The translations under genes and the position numbers were made by a program. From Symbiodinium natans (Eukaryota; Sar; Dinophyceae; Suessiales; Symbiodiniaceae): DNA of 64,000 bases. A model generated the notes under the pieces. That model searched no databases. It was given only the letters and a program-made list of their open reading frames with translations, and was not told the DNA's origin. This document shows, piece by piece, positions 31,601-43,339 of this stretch. Location of the stretch: contig CAJNDS010002466.1 in NCBI GenBank assembly GCA_905221605.1, positions 248,001-312,000 of the forward strand, in the 5' to 3' direction. Position 1 is the first letter of the stretch, and each line of letters begins with the position of its first letter.

Positions 31601-33837
31601 AGCCCCCAAGTAGCTTCACAACCTAAGCCCATTAGGGGTACCTTATTGGGGTCCTGATTACAAGGGAATCCCTACTATTTGGGGGGAGTCTACTTTAGGG
31701 GTCCCCCTATCATCGCAAACCCCCCAAAATAGCTTCGCACGCCGCCGGGGCACCAGCAGCGTGAAGGTCCTCTCCAGGCGCGCCACGCGGATGAGCCGCA
31801 CGAGGCGCACCATGCGGAGGGCGCGCAGCAGCCTGGCCTGGGCATGTCGGGCATTTATAGGATTTATATAGAGGTTGAGGGAGGTTTAGGGTTTAGGGTT
31901 TAGGGTTTAGGGTTTAGGGTTCAGGGTTTAGGGTTTAGGGTTTAGGGTTTAGGGTTTAGGTTCAAGGTATACCGCAATTGGGCCAAAGCCCCCAAACGCG
32001 AGAAGTTTTCGATTCTGGAACCGATTTTTTGTGGGTTGGTGTCTACGTCTAAAGCCCGCCAGCCCAAGCACTCAGCTGCGACCACCACCTCTGCGAGAGG
32101 TTGCACATTGTGTTGTCGCCTCCACGCAGGGCGTCTCCAAAGCTGCTGGGCGTGCAGGAAGCAGAAGAAGCCGGGGACCGCCGGCGCAGCCTTTTCGGAT
32201 CATTTTGAAGACCTCCAGGTGTACCCTAAACCCTAAACCCTAAACCCTAAACCCTAAACCCTAAACCCTAAACCCTAAACCCTAAACCCTAAACCCTAAA
32301 CCAGCAAGATCACGAAGGCTGACCTAAGCTTCGTCTCGGCGTGCATTCGGTATTCAAATCCGAAAGATCTACAGGGTGGGGCCCCCTAGTTATAAGTAGA
32401 GTTATAAGGGCCCTAAAATGGGTTATAAGGACCCTAAGTTAGGTTATAAGTCCCTTAAGTACAGTTAGTATAGTAAGGGGGCCCCACCCTGTATCAGTAG
32501 AGTACGAATACACTTCTGCTGGCGTTCCAACACGCAATCAGCACCCGGTCACTCGGCCGCCTCATGTGCTCCCGCTCCAGATGCTTTTTCGACCTGTATT
32601 CCCACCACTCACTCCCTCCACCAACGCCTGTGCTGCCCGACGCGTCAGAGGCCCTTTTGGCATGGTTTAGGGTTTAGGGTTTAGGGTTTAGGGTTTAGGG
32701 TTTAGGGTTTAGGGTTTAGGGTTTAGGGTTTAGGGTTTAGGGTTTAGGGTTTAGGGTTTAGGGCTTAGGGCTTAGGGTTCAGGGCTTAGGGTTTAGGGTT
32801 TGGGGTTCAGGGTTTAGGGTTTAGGAGCCAGGCAATGCCATGCCAGGTTGACTTGGCTGCACTCAGGAGGGTAGCGATAAATTAAACTTTTGGCTGCCTT
32901 ACTAAGAAACCCAATAAGCCCAAAAATTCCAAGGCCCCTACCCAGCCCTGGCCTCTTTGCCAGCTACTCCCCTTAAGCCCTCTAATCCTGAACCCGAGAA
33001 CCCTGGAACCCTAAACCATAAAAACCCTGAAACCCCAGAACCCTGAAACCCAAGAAATCAGAACCCCAAACCAGAAGAAGAACCCTAAAATCCTGGAACC
33101 CTACAGAACCCTAAACCCTATTTGGAATTTCAGGGCATATGAGCCAATTTCCACTGTACTCATAACCCACTTATAAGCCCCTGAAGTGTCCCAATATGGA
33201 AATCATTTGGGTTATAAGTACAAACCCAAAACCCTAAACCCTGGTTGCGAAGTACCATGAACCCTAAACCCTACAAACGTCTCAAGCCCAGCGGCGGAGC
33301 GGAACATGGGATTGGCAGCGCTTCCCGCCTGCGTCCTCTGCTGCACGAGCTTCTCAGCCGGTTTAAGGTTTAGGGTTTGAGGTTTAGGGTTAAGGGTTAA
33401 GGGTTTAGGGTCTAGGGTTCATATCGTACGGTAGTTACATGGTCCCGTACTGTGGGCCCTTGAATGTGGACTCCTTATATGCCCCTTATATACCCTGGGA
33501 CAACCCTCGGTCCCTATAGCCTGTAGAGCTAAGGCCTAAGGGTGTAAGTGTTTTGAACCAGGGCTTCAGGGCTTTTAGGGAAACTTCAGGGCGTTAAGGT
33601 TCTAGGGTTCGAACAAGGATCACGCAACTACAGACCGACATGGGCATATCCCTCATAAGGGGCACCCAGAATGTACCCGAGATACTACTATCCCTTCTAG
33701 AGGATCCTCCCTCCCCCCCCCCCCTCCCCCCACAAAAAGTACCGCTAAAAGTCGGAAACCCCCAACTGCGACCCAAAGGCCACTCCACCAACATCACGAT
33801 GGCGTCGATGGTGACAACCAGCACGTCAACCAAGAAC
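25681..33837 (-). CDS. Voltage-gated cation channel (6-TM) with atypical pore, multi-exon
   Basis: A membrane ion channel, by family, opened by voltage and possibly regulated by cyclic nucleotides. Exons in transcript order: 33,767-33,837 (S3-like, LVDVLVVTIDAIVMLVEW); about 31,735-31,845 (S4, RALRMVRLVRLIRVARL, Arg every third residue); about 30,826-30,881 (linker, RFLSTYSFMVVSL); 30,015-30,065 (S5, VMGYLLLLLAVNHVTA); about 29,182-29,265 (CCWYGIGIWSGERNWL); 28,444-28,483 (SDFLDSYASRL); 27,888-27,960 (pore helix and filter, AMHWALTQFTPSTNNIAP); 27,358-27,409 and 27,008-27,097 (S6, ERFFAIWVILLAMG then IFSSFIASISSTVNSMRL); 25,681-25,728 (ADLRQFFMDRRLAVSR). Several joints are in phase, including the S6 split. 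Further candidate exons lie at 33.3, 32.6 and 32.1 kb. S1 and S2 were not found. No GYG filter. Introns are filled with telomeric repeats. Confidence 0.85.
26229..26256. repeat. (AT)n microsatellite
   Basis: Fourteen AT units inside an intron of the channel gene. Confidence 0.95.
26480..27007 (-). repeat. Variant telomere-like satellite (CCCCCTAAA)n
   Basis: About 530 bases of a 9-base CCCCCTAAA-type unit, grading into CCCCCAAA and CCCCAAA forms on its left. It ends exactly at the S6 exon edge, where its minus-strand form GGGTTTAG supplies the donor. The long open frame across it (GFRGFR repeats) is a repeat translation, not a gene. Confidence 0.9.
28536..28650 (+). repeat. Interstitial (TTTAGGG)n array, long
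   Basis: About fifteen units with two GGGCTTG interruptions, in the intron between the turret exon (29.2 kb) and the 28,444-28,483 exon of the channel. Confidence 0.9.
30353..30453 (+). repeat. Interstitial (TTTAGGG)n array, long
   Basis: About fourteen perfect units in the intron between the S4-S5 linker and S5 exons of the channel gene. Confidence 0.95.
32224..32302 (-). repeat. Interstitial (CCCTAAA)n array
   Basis: Eleven perfect units, within the channel gene between the S3 and S4 exons. Confidence 0.95.
32371..32492. mobile_element. Foldback element with perfect 17-bp ends
   Basis: The ends ACAGGGTGGGGCCCCCT and AGGGGGCCCCACCCTGT are perfect inverted complements. The interior holds four spaced copies of GTTATAAG-type motifs. 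122 bp, non-coding, in a channel-gene intron. The perfect arms suggest a young insertion. Confidence 0.75.
32525..32663 (-). CDS. Candidate channel-gene exon, hydrophilic
   Basis: The minus strand reads RASDASGSTGVGGGSEWWEY then RSKKHLEREHMRRPSDRVLI over 130 open bases. It lies between the S3 and S4 exons, where an extended hydrophilic loop would be unusual, so it may be an alternative exon or an insertion in the loop. Composition is convincing. Confidence 0.45.
32664..32772 (+). repeat. Interstitial (TTTAGGG)n array, long
   Basis: About fifteen units directly abutting the candidate exon at 32,525-32,663. Confidence 0.95.
33281..33361 (-). CDS. Candidate channel-gene exon, hydrophilic
   Basis: The minus strand reads AEKLVQQRTQAGSAANPMFR then SAAGLET, flanked by telomere-derived sequence. 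It follows the S3-like exon. A further island at 33,985-34,075 reads STPGKVSIKQARKAPQQASG and ends at a GTAAAG donor. Both lack recognisable domains. Confidence 0.4.
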
Positions 33838-34699
33838 CTTTTCCGAGGTGTTTGGGGTTTAGGGTTTGGGGTTTAGGGTTTGGGGTTTAGGGTTTAGGGG
33901 TTGGGGTTTCGGGTTTGGGGTTTAGGGTTTAGGAGTTCGGCGTGTAGAGGGGCGCAGGGATGCTCAGGGTACAGGAGGTTACCTTTACCTTTTTGGAGGT
34001 CTGGGGACCCTTTCCAGATGCTTGTTGAGGAGCCTTCCTTGCCTGTTTGATCGACACCTTTCCAGGAGTGCTTAGAAGAAGCCTATCTTTGGAGGGTTTG
34101 AGGGAATCCTAAACACTAAACCCTAAACCCTAAACATCCCCTCAGATTCATAAGGGTCTCCCCCTAAGACCGCATATTAGACCCTAAATCGTGGGTCTAC
34201 TGTGCGCAGCTGGAGGCCCCCACCGTTGCCACAACGGTGGCATATTAGACCCTGCAGGTTTTGTGGTCGGGGGGCCCGAAGCCCTAAACCTTGGAACCCT
34301 AAACCTACCTGGAACTTGAACCCTAAAAAGTAAAACCTAAAACCGCAAATCCTAAGCCCTAAGCCCTATCCCCTAAACATCCCTAAACTCTAAACCCTTA
34401 AACACTAATTAAACCTAAACCCTGAACCCAAAACCCTAAACCCTTAAGCCAATCCCGAAACCCTAAACCACGCACCCGAAACCCCAAACCCTAAACCCTC
34501 CAGGATGCATGAGAATCCCACACGGTCACGCCACTTCTTTTCTCGGATCCGCTCTACCCGGTCTGATTGCCCCCAAGTCCCCCCCCCGCGAACAGCACTG
34601 TACATAGCTGTGCCCCGCATCCCCTATCTGTTCCATTGTGGTGCTGTGAAATTGCCTGGGGCAGTGCGTCACAAAGTGTTCTGGGCATTTTCATGGCAG

Positions 34700-35116
34700 A
34701 TCTATGCCAGCTCTTTCAGGGCGGCACTTATTGCTCTGCATCGCTCTCACAGCACAGGCAACGTAGGCATTTTCACAACAATGGGGGATTGCCCCGCCCG
34801 AGTGACCTTGAGTGGTCACTCGCCCCGTGCGATCTTGAAAGCGCGACAGCATCACTCCTGAGAATCCTCTGCATCGCCTCAGATCAGCAAAACACAAAGC
34901 CTGCTGCGAAATGGTGTCATGGTTGTGCTCGAAGGAAGGGATACTACGAGACCCAAAAAACAGACCAAGACATGCAGAGTCGGCACTGTGGCTTGCCGGC
35001 TTCTGCTCCGAAGGCTTGGCCACGTACTCGACCATTTCGCGCAGGAGATCTCGGAAAGGCTTCTGATCGTTCTCCTCTTCCAATTTGGCGAGGCACTTGC
35101 TGAGCCAGCTGTGCAC
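34700..35116 (-). CDS. Exon(s) of an unknown minus-strand gene
   Basis: The acceptor GCGACTGCAG|GTG opens a frame reading VHSWLSKCLAKLEEENDQKP, then FRDLLREMVEYVAKPSEQ, helical and charged for about 45 residues. Frame quality falls after about 34,980, so the donor is probably there. A second block to about 34,692 (VTTQGHSGGAIPHCCENAYV) may be another exon. Together with 35,320-35,612 it makes the first gene left of the strand switch. No recognised domain. Confidence 0.5.
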
Positions 35117-35319
35117 CTGCAGTCGCGAGGGACACAGGTCTGGAAAAGCCTCCCGATCCAGGCTCTAGACTCCAGACAACATGCTGTGATGTCGCTACCC
35201 TTTTTTATTTGTGGGCTTCAGAAATTCAGGCCACTCCAGCCGGACTCCCCCCACCACCCGGAACACTCCTCTTCCCGAGACCCGAAACACCGCTCCACGG
35301 CCGAGGCGCCGTCACTGCG

Positions 35320-35612
35320 TAAGTTGCTCGGCATTTGGTCCTCCAGAAATACGCAGAGAAGTTGGGGGCTTCCTCCACTGCTTTGGCCTTCGAGAGAGAC
35401 ATGCCGTGGCCCAGTCGCAAAGCTCCCGTACTCTTGTCCCATATAGGGTTCTTGGGGTTGAGGAGGACGTCTTGTTCCAGGAGCTTCTCCATGAATTTCC
35501 TCATCAGCGCGGCTCCCCGTTTTGCTCGTGTGAACAGGGCTGTCTCGCTGAGCCGATCTGGCTTCTTGGCACTCTTTTTCTTGGGCTCTTCTTTCGCGAG
35601 TTTGCGGAACAC
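35320..35612 (-). CDS. Exon of an unknown Lys-rich minus-strand gene
   Basis: Acceptor CCAAACAG|GTG, then a lysine-rich start (FRKLAKEEPKKKSAKKPD) and a helical region (RAKRGAALMRKFMEKLLEQD), followed by KNPIWDKSTGALRLGHGMSL and KAKAVEEAPNFSAYF. About 95 residues of strong protein character. The plus-strand open frames over it are shadows. Its partner exon is 34,980-35,116. Function unknown; the basic head could bind nucleic acid, but that is a guess. Confidence 0.55.
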
Positions 35613-35878
35613 CTGTTTGGGCGGAAGCGGACGGGGTTTCAGGAGGACTTCGGGTGCTGTTTTCGGCTCCTAAATCCCCTCAAAAGCAAACCCGTCTTGT
35701 GCTCTTAGAGATTGTTTTTGGCTCCAAACCCATAAAACCCTGGGGCTCCGGGTCTGCCTGATTCATACACTTTCCAATGAGTGCTGCAAAAGCACATTTC
35801 GCAATGTGTGCATAATATGCATACTTTATGGGAATCCATGGTTATCGCCGACCATGTTTATCAGAAAATATGGGAATG

Positions 35879-36318
<440 letters not shown>

Positions 36319-37025
36319 GCTGGAAAAAACTGTTGATAAACAACCCCCACAGGCTGAGCTGTTGAGGGATGCTGCGGTCGCATGATCAATTCGCGACAGC
36401 TTCAGGGTGACAGCTCAAGCGGCTCGATGTGCCAATATTTCGATTCAGTTGCTGGTACTGGGAAGAACCATGGCTTTGTAAGTGTTTATACAGGTTAGAA
36501 GTACATTATTAAACAGCATACAAACCGGTTGTATGTATATTGCAAATCACTTATAAGTGTGATAAACAAATACAACTGTTAAGAGGATTAGCTAAGTGTT
36601 TACATAAGTGGTGTAATGTTTAACTTAAACATTTACAAAGGTTAGGGGGTTTAGCTAAACTTTAGCTAAGTTAACATAACTTGTTGAAGTAGAATTCTTA
36701 TACAGGGAAATGGCTATGTTATACACGTATATGACACTATAAACAAGGGTGCATGGTTTGGGTATGAAGGGTGTTTCGGGCTCATGCAGGGGGGGGGGGG
36801 GGGCAGGGCGGACAATGAATGCATCCTCTTGGCAGTCGTAGAGAGAGCTCGTGCTGCGCACGTACACATGGCGGCTCTAGCGGCGGCTCGGTGCACGCCC
36901 GTGCCACATGCGGCGTCGTGTCTTTGCACGCTCAGGGCTGAGTTTTTTCTCAGTTGTTGATCTTGGCATAGAACTGTGCTTTGTGTTCACACACATGCTT
37001 GTCCTTGACGTCTCGATGACTGCAG
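36319..37025. other. Strand-switch spacer
   Basis: AT-rich in its middle part, with repeated TTTAGCTAAG/AACATAAG-like words at about 36,590-36,690 and a G17-type run at 36,789-36,803. No telomeric arrays and no convincing exon, although a Met-initiated frame starts near 36,908. The promoter region of one or both divergent genes could lie here. Confidence 0.5.
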
Positions 37026-40000
37026 GGGAAAGTCATCCATATGCTGCTACCCCTGGTCGTGCAAGCTCAGACGCTGTGTTGCACCCCGCTGGATCGTCAA
37101 GCGTGGCTGCATCAGCCACCGATGAAATCGACGAAGTGGAGTATGATGCAGCTTGGGATTGTTCCGGTGCCTCCCCCTTGCATGCAGTTGCAGGGCCTGC
37201 CCAAGCTATCCCAAGCTTGCCGTGTGCATGATAGCAGCTCATGTGCTGAATGCAATTGCTTGTTCACGTGTGCAGCCAGAACTTTTCAGCGGGTCTAGCG
37301 CTAGCTGGTACTTCCTGCTGAGCGTGCCTTGGCTGATAAATAAATAAATATGATACGATACATACCCGAGCTCTAGATCTAGCGAAATATACACGGTGGC
37401 ACGCTGTAAATGCAGTGCGTGCGCATGAGGTCCGAGCTATGGCTGCTGCTTCAGTCGACCATCGACGGGTCATGCAGAAGTTGCTCTTGGAAGCTACTAG
37501 TTTTTGATTTATTCGACCGGGTCATAGCAAAGAACAGATGGAATCGTAGATTCTCAATCCAGAAATTTATCTAAGGACTTTCTGAACAGCTATTTGACGG
37601 TGCACCCCGACCGCCTTCCTCGTATTCGAAAGGTGCAGGCTGAATCCGGCATTGTCAAATTTGCCTTTGAAAATGGGATTGGGGCCGATGCACTTATCTT
37701 TGAATATGGGATTTGGGAGTACCCTTGAATCCAAGGCCTTATAGCAAGCCCTTTAGAGCCCCAGTCCGCGTTGAAAACCCTTTTGCCTTTGCAGGGCCGC
37801 ACGATCTTGGATCTCCCAGCCGGCGGGCAGGGAGTGGACTCCACAGAGATGGTGAGACTTCTGCATTGAATTGCTTTGATGTTGGGCGCTGCAGTCTGTA
37901 TTGGTTTTCGCTTAGGCAAGACGGCAAGCAACTAACTGTACATGGCCTTAAATCGTACTCACGCCCGGGTTTCGGCTTGCTTGCAGTTGGAGCGCCACTA
38001 CCATTTCTACGCAGAGTATTTTGCGACCTTCGGTTCGGACATTCCCTGGGTGTCAACACACCAGGACTCCTCCCAGCACGAAATTGCTACATCAGATTTG
38101 TATGTATGTCCTGAAGCCTATAGCACACGTGCAGGAGGTCCTTATCATGCTGGCCAAGCGCTACGCCATTTGGGAGACGAAGACAAAGAAAAAAATCATC
38201 AGGGTGTCTCAGCAGCAAGTGCCCTTAACATTAATCTTAGATGACACCGAAATCAGGATATAGGGTGCCGATTTCAAGGCCAGGTAAGCTTTGAATTCTG
38301 AACTGAATCTAGCAGGAGGCCCTGGGTAGAGTTGAATGAACGCTGTATGAAGTAGTGAGCGGGGTTGAGGGTTGAGGGTTTAGGGTTTAGGAAGTAGGGG
38401 TGAGGGTTTTATGTACTGGCCATGTTTCTAAAAACCATAAACCCTAAACCATAAACCCTAACAAAGACCCAACATCAGGATTGGGCGGCTACGGAAGCAT
38501 CCGTCATGCGCGCCGCGGCCGCGCACATGCTGTTCCTGGCGAAGCGTGCCAAGGGTGCTCGGACTCCAGGCTTAATTCAGAATAGATCCGAAGCCGTCGC
38601 GGCGGCATGCCTGACTGATAGATGTACCGAGGAGTGCCAAGATCGGTGCTCTGAAAGATGTCATTCGTCGAGTGATCACACAAGAAGGCCTTCTACATCT
38701 AGATGTACACTTACGCTAGGCTTCAAGCAAGTTGCCCTTGCCCTGGCAGGCCTGGGGGATCCCGACACTTGCATCGATGCTGCTCTCGATGCGTCGATGG
38801 CTGAGGAAGCCTTGGCTGCTGCTTCAGCAGCAACTACGTGTTAAAGAATTTGCTGGCTTTGGTCCTTATGGGTTGCTTAGGATGTGTGGTGGGGGTTTAA
38901 GGGTCTAGGATTAGGGCTTGGAGCTCATTAGTGCTTACGGCTTAGGGCTACTGGGTTAAAAGGTTTCGGGTTTTGGGATTCTGAAGGGGGAGGGGGGTAT
39001 ATACCTTCAGGCGACGGGGTGGCGAAACTGTGGGGGGTCATGTAGTTTTTGGTTTTTCAGCATCACATGTCATGATCAAGAGATTTCCTGAGCTCAGTTA
39101 TTCAATCAGCCGCATGACTGCTACGCTAGTGGGCCTGACTAACCCTCCCAAACCGCGGCAAGGCTATGTCACCCACGAGTGATGCTTCGGACATAGAGGC
39201 TGCTGCTTGACTGCACGTGGTGCCCAGTGGTGTCCAGACTGTAGAAACAGTGAAGTCTGAAGCTCGCTAGTGGCCATTCCTGTGACTCAAGCAGTACTAG
39301 TTCTGTTAGAATGAATGAGGAAATAGAAAAAACACTACATATAAATAAATAAATATATACATACAGACACATACATACACACATACATATATATATATAG
39401 ATATAGATATATGTATGCCTATCGATATCTATCTCTCTATGTTATGTATATATGTTTTTTTGCGTGTGTGTATATATATATATCTGGGTTTAGGGTTTAG
39501 GATTCAGGGTTTAGTTTTTTGGGGTTAGAGTTTAGGGTTGAAGCTTTAGGGTTTTTTCAGTTTAGGGTTCAGGGTTCAGGGTTCAGGGTTCAGTTCAGGG
39601 TTCAGGGTTCAGGGTTCAGGGTTCAGGGTTCAGGGTTCAGGGTTCAGGGTTCAGGGTTCAGGGTTCAGGGTTCAGGGTTCAGGGTTCAGGGTTCAGGGTT
39701 TAGGGTTTAGGGTTTAGGGTTTAGGGTTTAGGGTTTAGGGTTTAGGGTTTAGGGTTTAGGGTTTGCTTGCCAGCGGAGGCTTCGAAGACAGCCTCGCCGC
39801 CCATGCAGGTGGATCCGGAGGACTGCATCCTCGAATCAGGCGTAAGCACCGGACACCCTAAACCTGAAACCCTACAGCTATTTACAAACCCGAAACGCTG
39901 AACCGTATGTTTAATCAACACCCAGGCCCTGTAAACAGACCTTAATACTTTCCAATCGCAGGAAGACTCGCAAGTGCTGGTGACCCCTCCGCCCTTGCCG

Positions 40001-43000
40001 AGAGTCGTTCGCTCCGCAACTGCTGGCAGCAAGTAAGGGGTGGGGGTTCTTTCTGGGTATTTTTTTGCTTGTTTTTTGGGGGTGTTTTTTAAGTTTAAAC
40101 CCTAAAACCTAAACCCTACACCCTAAACCCTACACCCTAAACACTAAACCCTAAACCCTAAACCCGAAAACCCTAAACCCTAAAACCCTATCCTAAAACC
40201 CTAAACCTAAAACCCTAAGCCCTAAACACTAACCCTAAACCCAAAAACCCTAAACCCTGAACCCTAAACCCTAAACCTAAAGCCTTAAACCTTAAACCCT
40301 TAACCCTAAAACCCTAAACCCTAAATAGTACTAACCCGAATCCCAAAAACATACCCAACAAAAAACAAAAAACATACCCCAAAAAAGCCTGGCTCCGCAA
40401 GTAAGCCCGAGAACAACCCTTGCAGCCTTGCTGTTGCAATGCCTCCAGCTACCTAATTTGTGTAAAGCAGAAGCGAATACATGTGCTGACTCTCAACTTG
40501 CAGCTTGCAGATGCACCAAGCCCCAAAGCCATCCAACCCAGGCACCGAAGCCGGCTGTGATTGACCCCTCGACATTGGAAACGCAGGCATGGTTCCCCGA
40601 GGACGAGCTGCCCACACCCGCTGCCACGGCCGAGGATCGACGCCAGGCAGCCCAGGAAACGCGACTGCCTTAAGGAACTGTCGAGGGTGAAGATTATTTT
40701 TCTGCTCGAGCTAAATTGATGCGCCTTCTTTTCGTAGCCTTGGGTGGGTCCGATCAGTTACACTGCGGGTACTCGTGCTTCTTGCAAAATCTTTGGTTTC
40801 TGGGTGTAGAGGGTGTTATTAGATTTAGGGTCTAGGGTTCTGCATACACCTAAACCCTCTTTAGCCTAACCCGAACCCTAGATCCTAAAGGCTTTCTCTA
40901 AACCCTAAACCCAAGCTTTGAGGCCTGGGTCCGGTGTGTGTTTGTTGTAACATTGTAAGCTTTTTTGTGTGTACCTTACGGCTGTAGTTCCCTGGCGTGG
41001 GTTTCTTCCCACGTGAGTCAGGAGATGCGCCCGCCCTTGAACAGTGTGCCACCGGAGCCTGTGCCAAGATCGCTGGAGGACCAAGTCATGTCGATGATGC
41101 CAGAAGTTACCAAGGGGGATGTGCAGATTGCAAAAGCGCAGCACAAGGCACTGAGGGTGACCACATGTACACATGCTTAAGCACGAAAATCTCTAGAGCT
41201 AATCGCTGGAAACAAATCCGCGCGGGGTTGGGGTTTCAGGTTGCTGAAGCAGCCCGCCTGGACGCTGCAAAAAAAAAAACGGAGGCTTCGGGAAGCTTGG
41301 GTGTTCGCAAGACTGGCAAGCAGCCACCGAAGGCTAAGGCCAAGGCCAAGGGTAAGGCGGCAGCGAGCCCGCCAGAGAACCAGGCGAACCCGGCAGAGAA
41401 CCAGGCAGCTATCCCGGCAGACCCAGCAGAGAACCAGGCAGCGAACGCAGCAGAGAACCAGGCAGCGAACGCAGCAGAGAACCAGGCAGCGAACGCAGCA
41501 GAGAACCAGGCAGCGAACGCAGCCCAGAACCAGGCAGTGAACGTGGCGAACCCAGCTCAGAACCAGCCGGGCCCAATCTGGGCGGAGATGGTGTCTAGGC
41601 GTAAACTTTTTTTTTTTGCGGTTTTGGGTTCAGGGGTTAGGGCGCCAAGCCCTCAACACTAAACCCTAAACCCTAAACCTGAGTACGACGCTGCTTGCAC
41701 CCAAAACCCGTGGCTAGAGTTTTCTGTGCTGAAGCGAATTGTGGGAAAGGTTGGGTTTCCGGTGCTCCGACCCCAATCCTAAACCCTGAGCCCATAAAGT
41801 CATTCACCTATTATTGGTCCAAATTCTTTTCGTATTCCTCAAGTATAAACCCTAAACCCTAAACCCTAAACCCTAAACCCTCAACCCTAAACCCTAGATC
41901 TTAAGATTCAACATGAAGCCTCACGGGGATGGGCTCAGGAGCTTGTGCTCAAGGACAACCAGATTCCCATTCCGGAAGGGTTTGCAGGGCAGAACAAGTC
42001 GTTTATGCTGACGAGCCCGAATGGCACAAGCAAGATCCAGATCCTGCCTCTCATCATTCTTAGCCACTGTCTTTGAACTGAAGCTTTAAGTTAAAACTTG
42101 AATGATATAGCACTTCGAATAAGGTGGCATGAGCGACAAATCTACGTTGTCAAAGCTGTCACGGACAAGACGAATGACATCAACGGTCACGAGCGTGTTT
42201 TCCCAATTAACAAGAAGAAGGGCGTGTGTGTTGCGATTCGCAAGAATGGTGGATGGAAAGCGAGTTGGGTTCTCGCTCGGGGCCTTGCCGGATGGTAATC
42301 ATGTGCGTCCAACTTGACCTGCGCATCTGTGCGCGCAGTCCCGTCATTTTGTTCGGGCCCGTAGAGGTTAACAGTCAGCGCTCTGTACACCTGCAGTGTA
42401 CATATCCTCTTGCCTGCTGGCTGTGTTCGAAACCCATAGTTTTGACCAGGCTGCTCACAAGCCGATTGCAACGGGATATCGATGACAAAAACAAATATAA
42501 CTCGCGTGCGCATGTGTGCGTGATTCATGCAGTCCCCACGTTGTTTTGCAGAAATATGTTATGTTTCTACTTGTACTGGCTGATCTCGAAGAGCGCCGCC
42601 GCAAACCCCACCGCGACCCCTACTGGAGCTGTGCGTGCATCCTGTCTGCGATTATATACACAGCAGACATATAGGCATAGAATTGTTAAAGAGTTCTTTG
42701 TCGGTTTAGGGTTTATGTTACAGGGTTTAGGGTTTATGGTGTAGAGTTTAGGGTTTCGGGCTTGGGTTTTACGGTTGAGGGTTTAGGGTTTAGGCAATCA
42801 AACCTCGGAACTCTTAGGCCCCCCCCCCCCCCCTGACCAAAAAAATGTGAGGCATTGATCACCGGCATGGAACCTCGACCGTCTGCCCCGGCGAGACCTA
42901 TCTCTCTGAGTGCGAGGCAGGCTGGCATCCTTATGGCATTCGGTGCTCCGTTGGTGTTGTCCCGTGTCTTCACTCACTAAACGTTTTGGGCAAGATATTT

Positions 43001-43291
43001 CTTTTGGTTGTCGGTCATGCAACGTACAACAATTAACACCTCATAATGTATACTACCCCCCCCCCCGCCCCTCCCCCCCTTTCCCCTCCCGGACCCTCGA
43101 AGGGGTTTGATCTTCAATTTTTGACTAGAAACAGAGGGTCACGATTCAAATAACAAACTCCATGTTCTGGCTGAGGTTGCACTGTCTGGATTACCTAATC
43201 CAAACAAATTTGGCTCGAACTGATGTCTCTATGATGTGGAGGAGAGTAACTCGCCTTCACATTAAGATCGGGACATTCTGCCAAATAACTC

Positions 43292-43339
<48 letters not shown>

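Noticed and set aside
39519-39710. Open frame encoding GSGFRVQ repeats
   Set aside because: Translation of the GGGTTCA variant array.
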